This document shows, piece by piece, positions 21,783 to 34,808 of a DNA stretch of 64,000 nt. The position numbers and the translations under genes were made by a program. Every line of letters begins with the position of its first letter. Within the stretch, counting starts at the first letter, position 1. This DNA comes from Ceratopteris richardii (lineage: Eukaryota; Streptophyta; Polypodiopsida; Polypodiales; Pteridaceae). The stretch lies in contig CM035438.1 in NCBI GenBank assembly GCA_020310875.1, positions 97,506,432-97,570,431 of the forward strand. The letters run 5' to 3'. The notes under the pieces are model-generated. The model saw only the letters and a list, made by a program, of their open reading frames with translations. It searched no databases and was not told the origin of the DNA.

Positions 21783-22810
21783 TTCACCCCCACCAAACCT
21801 ATGCTTCCTCCGGATGCACCAATGTGAGACCTGTGTAATGCTTTCAAAATAAAGATCATCTTCATAATATGTGCATGGGTTTTTTAAAACAAAGTGCCTT
21901 ATGCACGGCCGTGTAATTAGCCCTAGAAAATGCATACTTTTTAAAATGTATAGAGAACAAATATGGTGCAATGGATAAAGGAAATAGCTTCTGATGACGA
22001 GGCTTGTGCACTCCCTCGCATACAAGTAATGTGAGAATACAAAAAACCTTACAGTCTCTCTTATGTGCATGGGTACCACTCAGTTTGTTCCTCAATGCAT
22101 GGTCATGTAATGTGACCCTACCACATGCATACTTTAAGTGCAGCAAAAACATAATCGTGCAATCAAAGAGGTTTTCAGCATTCGATGACAAAGCTTCACA
22201 CTCAAATTGATGTTACCAATTTCACATATATCTATAACTTCTTACAAGTGCAATCAAGCGTGCGCCTATGGGTTTAAAAATACTCGTGCTCTCTACATTT
22301 CATTTATGCATGTTTTAGATGCATGAAGGAAAACAAAATGGTGCGAAAATCGAGGTTTTTATGGTATCTAAACAAGGAATCTCTCAATACTCACAATTCC
22401 ACTCTATAACAGATGCAATCTCTCTTCCTTACTCATAACTACACTCTCTCCCTTCTCTCAAGACTTGATTCATTAACTTTTCAATGATGTGTACCTAATT
22501 ATCTAATGTGCATATGGAAATGCTTCTATTGGTTTTAAAAGACGTGCTTTCTACACATTTGTAGATGCATACTTGGTGTGCAATGCATCTCAAAATAGGT
22601 GCAAGAAAGATTTGGGTTAACAGGAGAACTAAGAAAAAAGACAAAGCTTTCTGATCTTCACATCATTTCCCATTTCCATTGCCTTCCTTCGATCTTCTCA
22701 ATCCGTTCAAATGCCTAATTTGCATTTAGCTCCAAGTCTTTACCTGTATTCATAAACTCAGAAAACACATTAGTAACATCAAATTCAAAACTCATTTATA
22801 ACCTCAGAAA
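21783..22810. other. Gene-less interior of element 8, first part
   Basis: AT-rich sequence with short low-complexity stretches. I see no coding sequence, RNA gene or recognisable transposon motif. Confidence 0.5.
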
Positions 22811-23057
22811 CTCCCATCATATCATATCTTTTTTGATAAGCGAGAAAGATAATAACCTCCCATCATATCATATCTTTTTTGATAAAGGAGAAAGATAATA
22901 AACTCCCGTCATATCATATCTTTTTTGATAAGGGAGAAAGATAATAAACTCCCTTCATTTCATATCTTTTTTGATAAGGGAGAAAGAAAATAAACTCCCG
23001 TCATTTCATATCTTTTTTTATAAGGGAGAAAGAAAATAAACTCCCGTCATTTCATAT
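22811..23057. repeat. 46-bp minisatellite, about 5.4 copies
   Basis: Units start with CTCCC at 22811, 22857, 22903, 22949, 22995 and 23041, an exact 46-bp period. Each unit carries CATATCTTTTTTGATAAG followed by GAGAAAGA. Units differ by a few substitutions. Confidence 0.95.
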
Positions 23058-25476
23058 TGTTCTATGTTTTTTGGTTTCGACCTGAAAGAACATGCTTACT
23101 TCTAAACAGAAATTTTAACATACATCACCTGAGATTGCCGCCGTTGTTCACGTCAGGTTCAAATGTGGGAGCGATTGGGGATGACTGGCGGATCAATTCA
23201 GTCGCCTCACTAACGGCGCACGCCGGGTGCTTGGAGCAAACTCAGGTGACTATCAGTTATTCTTCAGAGCCTCAAAACAATTGATGAGATAATTTTGTAA
23301 TGAAAATCACTTAAAAAGATCTATTCTTCATGCTTGGTCAATTGTTTTAATAAACATAGATCATAAAATTTAAAATAAGTATTATGTCTTGAAAGAACTA
23401 TTTAACAAAATCTTGGGAAAACTTTCAAAGAACGTTTCAATCTTATGATTTATAATACGTAGGCAAGTAAAATGCATTAAACATCGAACTTAAATTCTTC
23501 ACATAACCATTGAAAACAATTTTTCTTTTTTTATTAAAAATGATGGAAATTTTAAAATGTTGTGAAACAAAGACATGTGCAATTCAAATGAAACTATCTT
23601 ACAGAGTAACATCCGCAAATACATTAATTTGTTTAACTCGATAAGCATGAAATATAGGCAACTTATGCACTGATTTAGTCATCATCAGAAAACTCTTCAA
23701 CGGAACTACTTGCCTGTGGCACCAAGAACAAAATTGTGGTGCAAAGAAGCATTGACTTTTACAGTTAAACTCAATGATTAACTCGTGAGAATCTTATGAG
23801 AGCACGAGTTCAACATCATACAGTGGATGGCTCGAATTCAGATTATGAACAACAACAGATCACACGCTCACAAAATGGATGGTCCAAAACATGAGAAAAC
23901 AGTAGATTATGTTCGATCCTTAAAACTCTTAATTAGCAACAGATCCTTCCAGTTAAACATATCAAAACAACAGAGTTTCAAACTTCAGGTAGAGACTCGT
24001 CGGAGATGCAATTAAAAAAAACAGAGGAGATTAATTATGTACCCTATCAAGCAAATCATCGCCTTTGCTAGATTGGCATCAGCATAATCAACAGCATATC
24101 ATTAAAAAAAAACATAGATGTAATAAAGGTGAACTTATAGTTTTTCATTCTTTTCTCTCAGACATAAATAAAGCAAAGTCTAATCCGTGTTCATAGACAA
24201 ACCATGGAAGAGAACAACTCTTTCTAGACCAAGTGGGTTAATTCCTTTCGGAGATATCTGGAAAGTACAAAATCATATAGCATGTTTTTGTGTTGATATC
24301 ATGATCTACAACATTTGAAGCACACTTCTCTTGATAACTATCAAAGTTCAGAGATTTATTTATGTTTCTGTACGGGAGCAATTTAGTGTTGCACACAGAA
24401 ATTTTGAATCAGGATTTTTAACGTCCATCGGGTTTCTTTTAATCATTGAAAATAGTTGTAATTTAAGCATTGTAAGAAAACAAGAAAAAAGATGGAGCGC
24501 AAAACATATGTTAAATTAAACTGACGCAGCTATTAGGTTATTGAAATAAAAAAATCAGAAAGTAATGAATCTAAATATGTCGCAAGTGAAACATACAAAA
24601 AAAATCATTAAGCCAGGATGTCATATTTAGAACTCTGATTTATAGTGCTTCCTTCATTGCTTCGTGCACACATGCAGATATGAGATTATCTTCGCTATCA
24701 CGTCCAGGTCAAGTAATAACATCATGAAAATCAAAGTATTGTTTTATAAAAAACTTTTATGCTATACGATAATCATAAACTTCCACAGATTAAAACTTAT
24801 TCAATCAAATAGATTAACTCATTACAACATTTCCGTATTTTTATAGAAAATATGCGCCAAAGAAAAAAAAACTCTTCAAGTTCGCGTGTATAAATTATGA
24901 TCTTACGAGATTCCCTTCTCCTTCATGTGCACAAAATCATAACTCCTTTTATTACGGGATCATAATCGGTGAATACATATCATTACCTGTATTGTATTAA
25001 GTGTAATTCGTGAATTAACTATCCATTAAGCTAGCGCACGCTATCTATACAAGTCCCTAAATACATCATTGAAATAAGGCACGACAATTTAGACAAAGAA
25101 AAAGGAACTCAGATCTTCTAAGACGGTGAAATTGAATCCATACAATTTGAAAGCGCATAATATAAAAAAAAACTTATCTGCATCTCATGATCTCCCTCCG
25201 TATATCTTCAGTACTTTTTGCTTCACACATCGTCCATGATCAGTTTTCAATGTCAGAAGAAAAGAAACCTTCGAGCTTTCATCTCCTTAATTCAACGTCA
25301 AATCTTCCTCCTTCTTTATTAACTTTTCTTTCTTCTGCAAGCACTCGGAAACTTCTTCAGATTAATCCGGCCGGCTCGTTAAGCTCTATCCAAGAACGTT
25401 CTGTCTTTTGAAGAGGAAAGGAAGTCTGCATCATACACGCGCGTGCGAGTGCACACACACAAACTTTGCATCCCTT
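23058..25476. other. Gene-less interior of element 8, second part
   Basis: AT-rich sequence with no ORF longer than about 75 codons and no family motif that I recognise. A purine/pyrimidine-alternating stretch (ACGCGCGTGCGAGTGCACACACAC, about 25436-25460) lies just before the right repeat. Confidence 0.45.
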
Positions 25477-26480
25477 TGCTAGCCCCCCTTTTCCTTCCCT
25501 TTTACTGCCCTGCGTGAATTGCTAGTGTATGTCCAATGATGTGCCCAAAAAAATTGCCTCTTTCCCCCCTCTCCTATACCATGTCAGCCCGAAAAGAAAC
25601 GTAAAGTGGCCTCCCTTCAGAGATGCGCTCCTTCAGATGATTCTGATCGCTAGAGTTTGCCAAATCAATACCAGATGTTGGCCCTCCCCTTTTCCTTCCC
25701 TTTCGCTGCCCTGCGTGAATTGCCAGTGTATGTCCGATGATGTGCCCAAAAAAATTGCCTCTTTCCCCCCCTCTCCTATATCATGTCAGCCCGAAAAGAA
25801 ACGTAAAGTGGCCTCCTTTCAGAGATGCGCTCCTTCAGATGATTCTGATTACCAGAGTTTGCCAAATCAGTACTAGACGTTGGCCCTCCCTTTCTGCCCT
25901 CGAGAAGCGAGAGAGATATATAGCTTTTTTGATGCCCATCTCAAGCGCCTTTTTCATGCGTCCTTATCACCACCTTTGATTGCATGTCCTTCAGCTCCTC
26001 GTTTGGCCGCTGAGTTCTCCCAGATGATACCTAGTTTTCATATCTGACAACATCTCTTCTTTTCTATTTACACTCTTTTAGAGTTTTGTTTTCATGAGAT
26101 CGATCGATGCCATCACCATTAATAAAAATGGTCAAAGTCATTACTTTATGCATGAAAACTCAAATCACAAAGAAAAATGAATCATCCAATTTTTTGGGCA
26201 ATAACCTATTGCAATGGTTTGAACTAGTTTTAAAGATTTCTAGCATATCCTGATGATTCAACAACTCAATGGTTTGAGCTAATTGTAAGCATAGCGAGGC
26301 ATGTATTGATCAACATAAAGATCAAACAGTTGCATCAACACCCATAATCTTTTTCATCACCAATGTTCTGAATAAGAGGCTCTGTATTCTTCGGTAAGTT
26401 ACTCTCCTTGTACAAATCTCTTAGCCGCTGCATGTAATGTCTTCATTATGATTTGAATGGGGAGGGAGAAATCTCTCCGA
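25477..26480. repeat. Right 1-kb direct repeat of element 8
   Basis: Copy of 20777-21782 with scattered substitutions and the same internal 200-bp duplication (starts near 25478, 25677 and 25879). It stops matching at 26480 after CTCTCCGA. Confidence 0.75.
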
Positions 26481-26546
26481 CCGCAGGGCTTTGGGCCGAG
26501 GGTGGTTCTTTGACTTTATGATCTGCATTCTTTATTGAGCAATTTT

Positions 26547-29500
26547 TTACTTTGATCTTCTTCTTCTTCTTTTCTTGCTTGATTCCCCTTCCACACGTCC
26601 CTCCTCCTGAACTCTGTCGTCCCCGACAAGCTTTTTGTGGCGACGTGAATACGTTTGTATGGCTGCTTGCTCTCTTTGATTCAGCAAATTAGCGTGACAT
26701 ATCATAAATTCTTTCCACTGGTTGGACTTCACTCCATCCTCTGGTGCTTGCCGGTGGTCCGCAAAAAAACTGGTTTCATAAGCCACCAGTCGTGCATTAA
26801 GGTTCGAAGTCATTTTGACAAAAATTTCTGAATCTATTTCGAAGAAGCCGGTGAAAAATGCTTCTTCAAATGTCTGCATGTACGTGCTTGGTAAAAACAT
26901 AAGTCTCGAATAGTAGGCCATAAGTTTCAAGCGGCTCGGAATGGTTGAACGATAAAAAACGAGCGCTTTGGATCCTTGTGTAATGCCGATGAAGTTCAAA
27001 AAAGTATATTTTGCATGCTGGAAAACTTTAATCACTATTAATAGCATGTTGAAAATCTTATTCGTGATCTTGACTGGTAAATCAGGTACTGTCGCATATC
27101 TTGCAATCCAAAATTCCATTGTTTTTACCATGTACTCTTCAGTCGGTAGGTAGTTATGTGGAGGACTAGATAATAGCGGATAATTCAACCGTTGATTATT
27201 TATATTACCCTGGCGCTATCCTTCCCAAAATTGTGACCAGGATCGTCTGCATGGTACTGGGCAAAAAGATGGGTTTACCTGAAGCACATATGGTGATGCT
27301 TCCCACTGTACTCGCAATGTAGGATTCTTTTCCAAAACTTTGCACCTCCATATGGGATCAGCCTTCTCGAACTCCTCTTGAGTATAATTGAAAGTGTTCT
27401 TCTCAAACTAGAGGTTGTTGTCAGGATCTTTATTTGTCGTTGTCCTTATATATTGTCGTGTTTGTTCTTTTAAGAGACCATATGGTACATTGTATGGCTT
27501 TAAAATTTGATCCAAGTTTTTGCTCTCGATTCTAGCTTCCTTCATGACTTGGATTATCTGATCTTCGAATTCAGCAATAAGTTGGGACACCAATAGTGCC
27601 CGTTCCGGTCGGCTTAGTTCTGCAATGTCCCGATCATTATGTTCAATTTGGATCGCCTGTTCCTCCCTTATTGGTGAATGATATAAGGGGGGAGAGAGAG
27701 GACGTACCTCAATCTCCTCAGTAGCCTCTGCGGATTTTGGAACTACTGGTGTCCCCTCAGTTTCCTTGTGTGCTAATTGATCCTGTAGTTGCTTTATCAT
27801 TTCTTTTTTTTGCCTAATTTCTTCCTATGCCTGCAAAATTGTTTCCTTATTCTTCTGGACTTCCTCTACCATTATGACGAGTTGATCTGTGTCTTCTTTA
27901 CAATGTAGTAGGTATCTATTCTCAGCCTTTTTCCATTTTGTTCTAAGAGCTGCGGTATCCTCCATGTACCACTTTTCCCATTCGGCAATGGTTGCCTGCT
28001 CCTGCCTGAGCTGATATTCATACTTAACCATCTTTTCCTCGAGTTCCTTGATGTCTTTTTCTGGCTTTTCCTGAACATCTATGGGTTGATCACTTAGAAG
28101 AGCTGTCATTAGTTCTTTATTCCTGCTCGTTAGGTTTTCTGCTTCTTCCATACACACCTTTATTTGAGATTCTAAGACTTTGCTTCTTGCGTTCATCTGC
28201 ATCTTTTCAGTCTCGCTAGCTTCATATTTCTTCTTTAATTCTTGGAGTTGTTCTTTCAATTTTGCATTTTCCATTGCTAAAGTTTGGTACTGATCTTTGA
28301 CCTTTTGAACTTCATTTTCTTTCTGTAATAACTACTCCTTTGCTATCTTTAACTCAACAGAAAGATTCTTACCAATTTCTTGAAGTTCATGCTTGTCCTG
28401 CATCGCTTGATCGTAGCCTTCATCAGCCTCAAGCATTAATTGTTGCGTGTCCATTGCGGTTCTGATCATGTCTTGCACTACTGGCTTGAGCTGAGCGATG
28501 TCAACATTCAACCATGTTTCTTGGTATGCTTGGAGCTTCTCCGGTTTGTACATCTTTTCCTTGCTTACATGGATGGTTTCGTTGTGGGGTTGTCTGATTT
28601 GTAGTTGTATTTTTTGTTCTTTTCGTTCTTCATCCAGATCAATAACTTTAGTGGCACTCCCTTGAAATATGACATCCATTGGGGAGGGTTCTACCACAAC
28701 CCTTATCGGAGTGAAGGGTTTTGATTCTTCAACAGTAGCTTCTTTAGGCTCTTTCTTTGGTATCTTGATTGACACTTCCCCTGTAAGTGTTGTCTGCGTG
28801 ATTTGAATGGTGGAATTTTCATTGAGTTTGATGGCATGTGTTCCTTCGTGGGTTGCTTCCTTGCTTGCGGTGTCTTGATTGGGGTGGTCATTGTTGTCTT
28901 CCACCTTTATGCCTTCTTCTCCTTCATTGTAGTCGACTGCATTAAGTTCCTCCCATTGTCCATCATCCTTAGATTCACTTTGGATATCCACATTCAATAA
29001 AGATGTTTCGGGTTCTTCTTGTGCATCCGAAGATGAGCTTGAATTATCCAACCCGATTTCTCTATAACGATGTACTTTCTTAAGCTTCGTTTTAGTTTCT
29101 GTTTTGTTGTGGGCTTGCTGATAATGATGCCCTTGCACTGGTAGATTAATTTGACCTTTCGTATATTTTTGTGTATCTTCTAAGGCTTTGGTTAAGTCTT
29201 CTTCTGTAATAGGCCTTTGTTCTTCAATCCTGGCCTTCGGAAGTACATGTACCCTTTTTGTTGTTGGAACTTCTTCTTTGACTTGCTTTACCTCCCTTAA
29301 TCTCTTTGTACCTCTCATTTTCGGTTGAGAGCTAGTTTCTGCCTCTTCCACAATCTTGACTCCTCTTTTCTGTTTAAGAACTGTGGTGACCTTTACATAC
29401 TTAGCGATGGCAGTCGATGATGGCATTTCTTGCAGATGCGCTCTAATGCCTAAAGCATGGTAAATCAATATTGTTAGAGCTACACTGCCATTGAGGAACT

Positions 29501-30172
29501 TCTTATTATTCCATTGCTTCTTCGCTTTGAACAGCCATTCTTGGATATATGGAGTCAGATTAATTTGATTTCCAATCTGCTTGATGGCATGTGAGAGTAA
29601 CTGGACAATAGTCTTCTGAGGGGCCGTATACCGATGCATATTTGGGAAGCAGAAGTGCTGATGAATGAGTCTGACTTCCTCTTCTATGTCAACTCTATTG
29701 ATGTCCGTGAAGGTTCTTGTCTTTGCCCCTCGACTCTCTTCCTTCACGACAGTGATACCGTCCTTCTCCCATTCAAAAGCTTCCTTAATCAAATCATGTG
29801 TGAATTGGATGACTACCCATTCACCCATTCCATCCATTACTCTAGCCTATGGCACCAAAGGATCATGTAATGCAGGTTGTAGTGTATTCATGACTTGAGT
29901 GCATCTTTGGAAATCAGGTTTATAGATCGGCAGTTCAAAGTATTTGTGGATGTCTGCTTTCTTCATAATGTCTATTGTCGAAGGTAGTTCATGCACCACT
30001 CTAAAATCTTGGGACATGATCGGGAACTAATGCTCCATATCCATTATTTTGATTGTTGCCAAGACTGGTTGATCTTCTTTGAACCAATGCCCCTTTGCTT
30101 TGGTGATACTTTGTAGAGGAAACTCCAATACTTCCTCTTGAATTGTAGCTTCTGAATCTTCTGAAGCCATCT
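26547..30172 (-). pseudogene. Gypsy-9 third ORF: helical domain, acidic region and coiled coils (broken)
   Basis: Three minus-strand segments lie downstream of integrase. Segment 28332-29837 starts with a helical domain (FTDINRVDIEEEVRLIHQHF, then PYIQEWLFKAKKQWNNKKFL and ALTILIYHALGI). It resembles the plant mobile or transposase-like domains found after pol in some Gypsy elements. A Lys/Glu-rich and acidic Ser-rich region follows. Segments 27825-28274 and 27408-27800 are long coiled coils (ENAKLKEQLQELKKKYEASE). Segment 26547-27188 is a helical C-terminal part ending in a basic run KKRRRRRSK, nuclear-signal-like. The presumed start MASEDSEA near 30172 directly follows a TATAAGTGCAG string that looks like a splice acceptor. 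That suggests a spliced subgenomic message, as is known for accessory ORFs in such elements. A few breaks. Role unknown. Confidence 0.6.
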
Positions 30173-30395
30173 GCACTTATAATGAAAAGTGCATTAGTTT
30201 CAATAGCAAATATGGCAATTGTGTGGTGCATTGCATTTATGCGATGTCGTTTTGTCACTCCGTTCCCTTGATTCCATAAGTGAGATCTCTTACCACTTCC
30301 ATTTATTTATTTTTTCCTAAAAGAAAATAAGTATTAGTATAGCCGAAGCATTTATTTTTATTTACATAGTATGTCCATTCCTAAGGAAGTTGAAG

Positions 30396-30821
30396 CTATG
30401 ACCTAATTCCCATTTGGGAATGTGTACCACTAACTTCATTAGGTACATCAAGTGCCGAATGCTTGGCTTTGTAATGTGGCCCTAGTATGCGTACTTTAAG
30501 TGCATTTGATACTTCATGAGTGCAATTGGAATCTTTGTTGTTGTGTTGGTCCATTCCTGGCGGTTGCTTTCGCTTCCAAATCCACTTCGTTGTCATGATA
30601 TTCCATGTCTTCTCTTTGGGACTTCGAACCTCATGTATCTCTTTTGATGTCCTAGTGATTGAGGTTTTGCTCCTCATGTTTCTATGACGATTCTGCCTTG
30701 GCTGCATTGTTTGAATGTCTTGATGCAATACAATCTCCTGTTTGCTTATCTCTTGCTTGGCTGCTTGTCTGACCTTTTTGAGTATCCATATCTGTTGTCG
30801 TGCTTTATGAGCTTCAATCAA
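30396..30821 (-). pseudogene. Gypsy-9 basic linker ORF between PR2 and third ORF
   Basis: A short Lys/Arg/Gln-rich frame of 141 codons with no recognised domain (RQQIWILKKVRQAAKQEISK). It may be read-through from the protease-like segment, or non-coding. Confidence 0.25.
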
Positions 30822-30839
30822 AGGTTTCTAGAGCCATAC

Positions 30840-31650
30840 TTACAAGAGTCTTTTTGGTTTGGATTTCGATGAAGCAGACTTATTGTTCTCCTTTTTCTCC
30901 TCATGAGTTGGTGATGATGTCTCTGCTTTCTGCACTTGATCTTTGCATATCCATTTGAATTTGATCGTTCCTTTATGCGAGTATCTAAGTGTGGCTTTCC
31001 ACATTGGTGATCTGTTTGTCGTGTGAGAAACTTCATGAGAGTTGGTCCCCGTATTGTTTGGCCGTTCACCAATTGAATAGGATGATTTCACCTCTTCCTG
31101 GGACACATTAGGGTTTGAGCTTTCTGCTTCTTCTAGATTGACTTCTGAGGTATTGGGGCTGGAATCATGTTCCAATAGCTCTTCCTTGTGTTCTTCTGTG
31201 CTCTCAATGGCTTTTAGTTGCCGTGAGGGCTTCTCCCCTAATAGACTACAAATTTCCTTGTGCCCCATCTTAGCTGAAATATAGCCTTGAGCTAGGTTGA
31301 TGCTCACTTCATTCTCAATGATCCAATCCTGTCCTAGGATCAAATCTTCTATTAAATCTTCATCTCTGCACACTAAGAATCGTTGTTCCATGGAAGAATT
31401 TCCTAGGTGGAGGGATACTATCATTGCTCCAATGCATTCTATGATTTGACCTCATCATATGAGCTTTCGTGGGAGTCATAATCGTTTGAAGATTTTGTAT
31501 GACCGTATTACGTATGCAACTAAGTCCTTCTCCTGAGTCTATCAAGGCATCTATCAATTTGTACTCTGTTTTGCCAATCCCTAGGCTTAGGTAAGGTTGT
31601 GACCTGTAAGCACTAGTCGTGTCAGACTTATGGACTTGGTAATTAGCCAT
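30840..31650 (-). pseudogene. Gypsy-9 second aspartic-protease-like segment, downstream of integrase
   Basis: On the minus strand, 31360-31650 contains LIDALIDSGEGLSCI, a retropepsin active-site-like motif. Segment 30840-31424 begins with MIVSLHLGNSSMEQRFLVC and then DLIEDLILGQDWI, which matches the second half of the retropepsin fold (the ILGxDWL strand-turn). A Ser/Glu-rich tail follows. The main protease of the element is at 35745-36542, so this is a second, different copy, placed after the integrase C-terminus. It could be a duplicated or captured domain, or a piece of another Gypsy or pararetrovirus-like element. Broken. Confidence 0.55.
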
Positions 31651-31998
31651 AGGGATAGGTTCTTCCCCTTGGAGATACCGTTCGTCTCTTTACCTAATCC
31701 ATTCTTTCCATTTCTTGATGCGTTATAGTGCTTCTTGTCGTGCCTCCTATCTAATCCGTTCTTCCTCTTTCTTCCTATTTTGTGCACCTACAAGACGTGC
31801 TAACATTTGATCCGTCAATGGCTCCATGAATCGTTTCACTCTACATCCACTTATGTAGTTAAGAAGAATGTCTCCATCTAAAGTGGCTAGATTAACTGCT
31901 CCACTTGTAGAGATCTTATTTATAATCAGAGGTCCATATCTGCTTTTTTGTAACTTCTTGGCATGTTGCTTTAAGGTGTAAACCAGGACTAGGTCTCC

Positions 31999-33263
31999 TT
32001 ATTTCAGTCCTTTGTCTTTTATATGTGCATCATAATATGCCTTTTGTCTTCTCTTAACCGCATAAATCCGTACTATTGCTTGTAACCTAGTTTCATGGAG
32101 CTTCTCTATTTGGTCTAGTTGTTGGGATAATTCATGTCCGGTCCATTTATATTGTTGTGCAACTCTCAAAGGGGGGATTAAAAAATCAATTGGAAAAATT
32201 GCATTCTTCCCGTACACCAAATTGAATGGGGTAGTTCCAATGGCATCCTTGACACGACTCGGAAGGCCCAAATTGCATGATGCAATTGCTTGTCCTAGTC
32301 AGACCTCCCATTATTGACAATCTTTGTCAATACCGTACATAATACCTTGTTGGAACTTTCGGCTTGACCATTGGCTTGGGGATGGTATGTGGCTGATTTT
32401 TTATGGATCACTAAAAACTCATTCATTAGAGACTCTATCACTTCATTAATGAAGTGCGTTCCTCCATCACTCACAATCTCAATTGGTAATCCGAAACGAG
32501 TGAAGATATGCTCAAAAAGAAACTTAGTTGTGGTTTGAGCATCATTCTTTCTAGTAGCCTTTGCCTCCACCCATTTGGTCAAGTAATATGTGGCTACTAT
32601 GATATATTTGGCATGTGATCCTTTGGCCGGTGGGTTAATGGGTCCTATGAAGTCAATACCCCATTTAGAGAATGCTCTCGCACAGACCATAGGTCTCAAT
32701 GGCATGTCATCCCTCCGAATTGGGTATTTAGCCCTTTGGCATGTCTCGCATCTTCGTACATATGTCTCCGCATCCATATGTAAAGTTGGCCACCACAATC
32801 CCGCAAAGAGGATCATTTTTATGGTTCTCTCGGCTGAGAAATGACCTCATGTCGCACGTGAGTGTGCCATCTTTAATATGGGCAAATATTCTCCTTCATG
32901 CACACATAATCGAAATTGATTGTCTTTTCCTCTTCTAAACAATTGTCTTCCCATAAGTACATAATCTTTGCTCATCTCTTCTACGGATCATTTTCTTGCC
33001 AAGCTAACTCCTTCCTCGTGCTCTCCTGTCTTTAGGAATCTAACTAGGGTTTTGCTCCAATTGGATGCTATCATTGAGAAAGGCATGGATACATGATCTT
33101 CAGGGATTGTCTCCTGGCATTCTGCACAGTTACTTACATAGTCGTGGACATCCTTAGGCATGTCAAGCCAGTATACTCCTAATCGCTTTAATTCCCTAAT
33201 AGTCCCATGATTTCCCTTGTGTGTCCTCCATTTGTTCACATTTGATTGCTCAATCGGTTTCAT
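31999..33263 (-). pseudogene. Gypsy-9 integrase remnant
   Basis: Segments in order: an H2C2-type zinc region (32988-33263, SNCAECQETIPE; and CETCQRAKYPIRR at the start of 32295-32816), the catalytic core (WGIDFIGPINPP, VSDGGTHFINE, TYHPQANGQAESSNK) and the C-terminal part (31999-32271, AIGTTPFNLVYGKNAIFPIDF). This enzyme inserts the DNA copy into the genome. It is broken. Confidence 0.85.
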
Positions 33264-33284
33264 TTGTTCATCCTCCTCAACACA

Positions 33285-34808
33285 TCACACCAATACACCA
33301 TTGGATTCCTTATAGTACACACTTCCCGCAATAATGTGCAAATTCCTTGATTGGAGAATTTCCTTTTTGCTCTCCTTATTGATTGAGTGTTGTGGGCCAT
33401 GAGTAAGTATAGGAATTAGTTTTTCTGCCCACTTTGGACAAACTTCTAGATTAAACAAATAAGTGTCTGGCAGATCATCGGGTACTCCACTTGGTGGTTC
33501 TCCATGTGTTAACCTAGAAAGGTGATCTGCTCTTACATGAGTGTTTCCCTTTTTCACTATCACTTCAAAGTCAAACTCCATCAAGAGTAGAAACCATCTT
33601 AGCAATCTTTCTGTGTTACAGGGCTTATTGAATAGGTACAATAAAGCTTGATGGTCTATGAAGAACTTGAATTTGTTGGCTAAGAGGTAGTGTCTAAATT
33701 TCTTCACTGCATAGAACATTCCTAATCCTTCTCGTTTGGTGGTGGTATAATTTCTCTCCGCTTGATTCAGTTGTCTACTCGCATAGGCAATTGGGTGATC
33801 TAACTTCCCTTCGTCTACTGGTTGGGCTAAGATACAACCGATTGCATAATTAGAAGCATCTACATGAATATGGAAGGGCTTGTTCCAATTAGGTGTTTTT
33901 AGAATTGGAGTTGTGCTAAGTCTCTTCTTTAACTCATTGAATGCCTTCTCACATTCCTCTATCCAAGTGAATTGAGTTAAGAGGCCATACAAGGGTTTGG
34001 TGATTATGGCATACATGTGGATAAATCGACAGTAGTATCCACAATGTCCCATAAATGCTTGCACCTCTTTCACATTCTTAGGTCTAGGAAGCTCTAAGAT
34101 GACCTTAATCTCGTCCTCATCCGTGGATATTCCATTTCTAGAATCTATATGTCCTAAGATCTTCCCTTGTCTTACCATGAAGACACATTTCTCTGGGTTT
34201 AGACAGACTCTATATTTTCGACATTTATTAAATATCTTTTGCAATTCAGGTATGTGGTCCAACTTTTGATTTGAATATGTACATAGGTCATCTACATACA
34301 CTTCCATGCTCTTCTTCAGGAATTCCTTGAAAACATGACACATCAATCGTTGGAAAGTAGCAGGTGCATTAGTGAGTCCAAAAGGCATCACTCGAAAAGC
34401 ATAGACTCCCCATTCAATCGCGAATGCGGTCTTGTGTTGATCCTCGATAGCAATAGCTACTTGATTGTATCCAGAGAATCCATCTAAGAAGCTATATACT
34501 TCTTTCCCTGTGACTCTTTCCAATAGATGATCCGTAATGGGCACTGGGTAGCTGTCACGTATGGTGGCTGCATTGACTTTTTTCAAGTTAATGCACACCC
34601 TCAGTTTTCCGTTTTTCTTAGGCACAACTACTAATGGTGAAACCCACTCGGTGTGTTCTATTTCATATATGAATCCTGCTGCTAATAACTTGTCTATTCC
34701 TTCCTTGATTTTAGTAGCGTAGACCTCATTATATGTATATGGGCATTGTTTCAATGGTTTTGCATCTGCTGTCATTGGTATTCTATGAGAACAAATTGAG
34801 GGTTCCAC
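33285..34808 (-). pseudogene. Gypsy-9 reverse transcriptase and RNase H
   Basis: A continuous frame of 507 codons. RT motifs: WVSPLVVVPKKNGKLRVCIN, FRVMPFGLTNAPATFQRLM and the catalytic MEVYVDDLCTYS. RNase H motifs: FHIHVDASNYAIGCILAQ, YTTTKREGLGMFYAVKKFRHYL and HQALLYLFNKP. The connection domain between them is of Gypsy type. It copies element RNA into DNA and removes the RNA strand. Confidence 0.93.

Larger units (their letters stand above)
20777..26482. mobile_element. Element 8: LARD-like unit, two 1-kb direct repeats around a gene-less interior
   Basis: Two copies of about 1004 bp (20777-21782 and 25477-26480) are direct repeats with TG starts. They bracket 3.7 kb in which I find no coding sequence. 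This is the shape of a large retrotransposon derivative. A GGTGGGGGTGAA tract on the minus strand at 21783-21797 could be a polypurine tract and would make the element minus-strand. I find neither a recognisable primer site nor a matching target duplication, so an LTR origin is inferred. The left end interrupts Copia-7; the right end abuts the 3' side of Gypsy-9. Confidence 0.5.
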
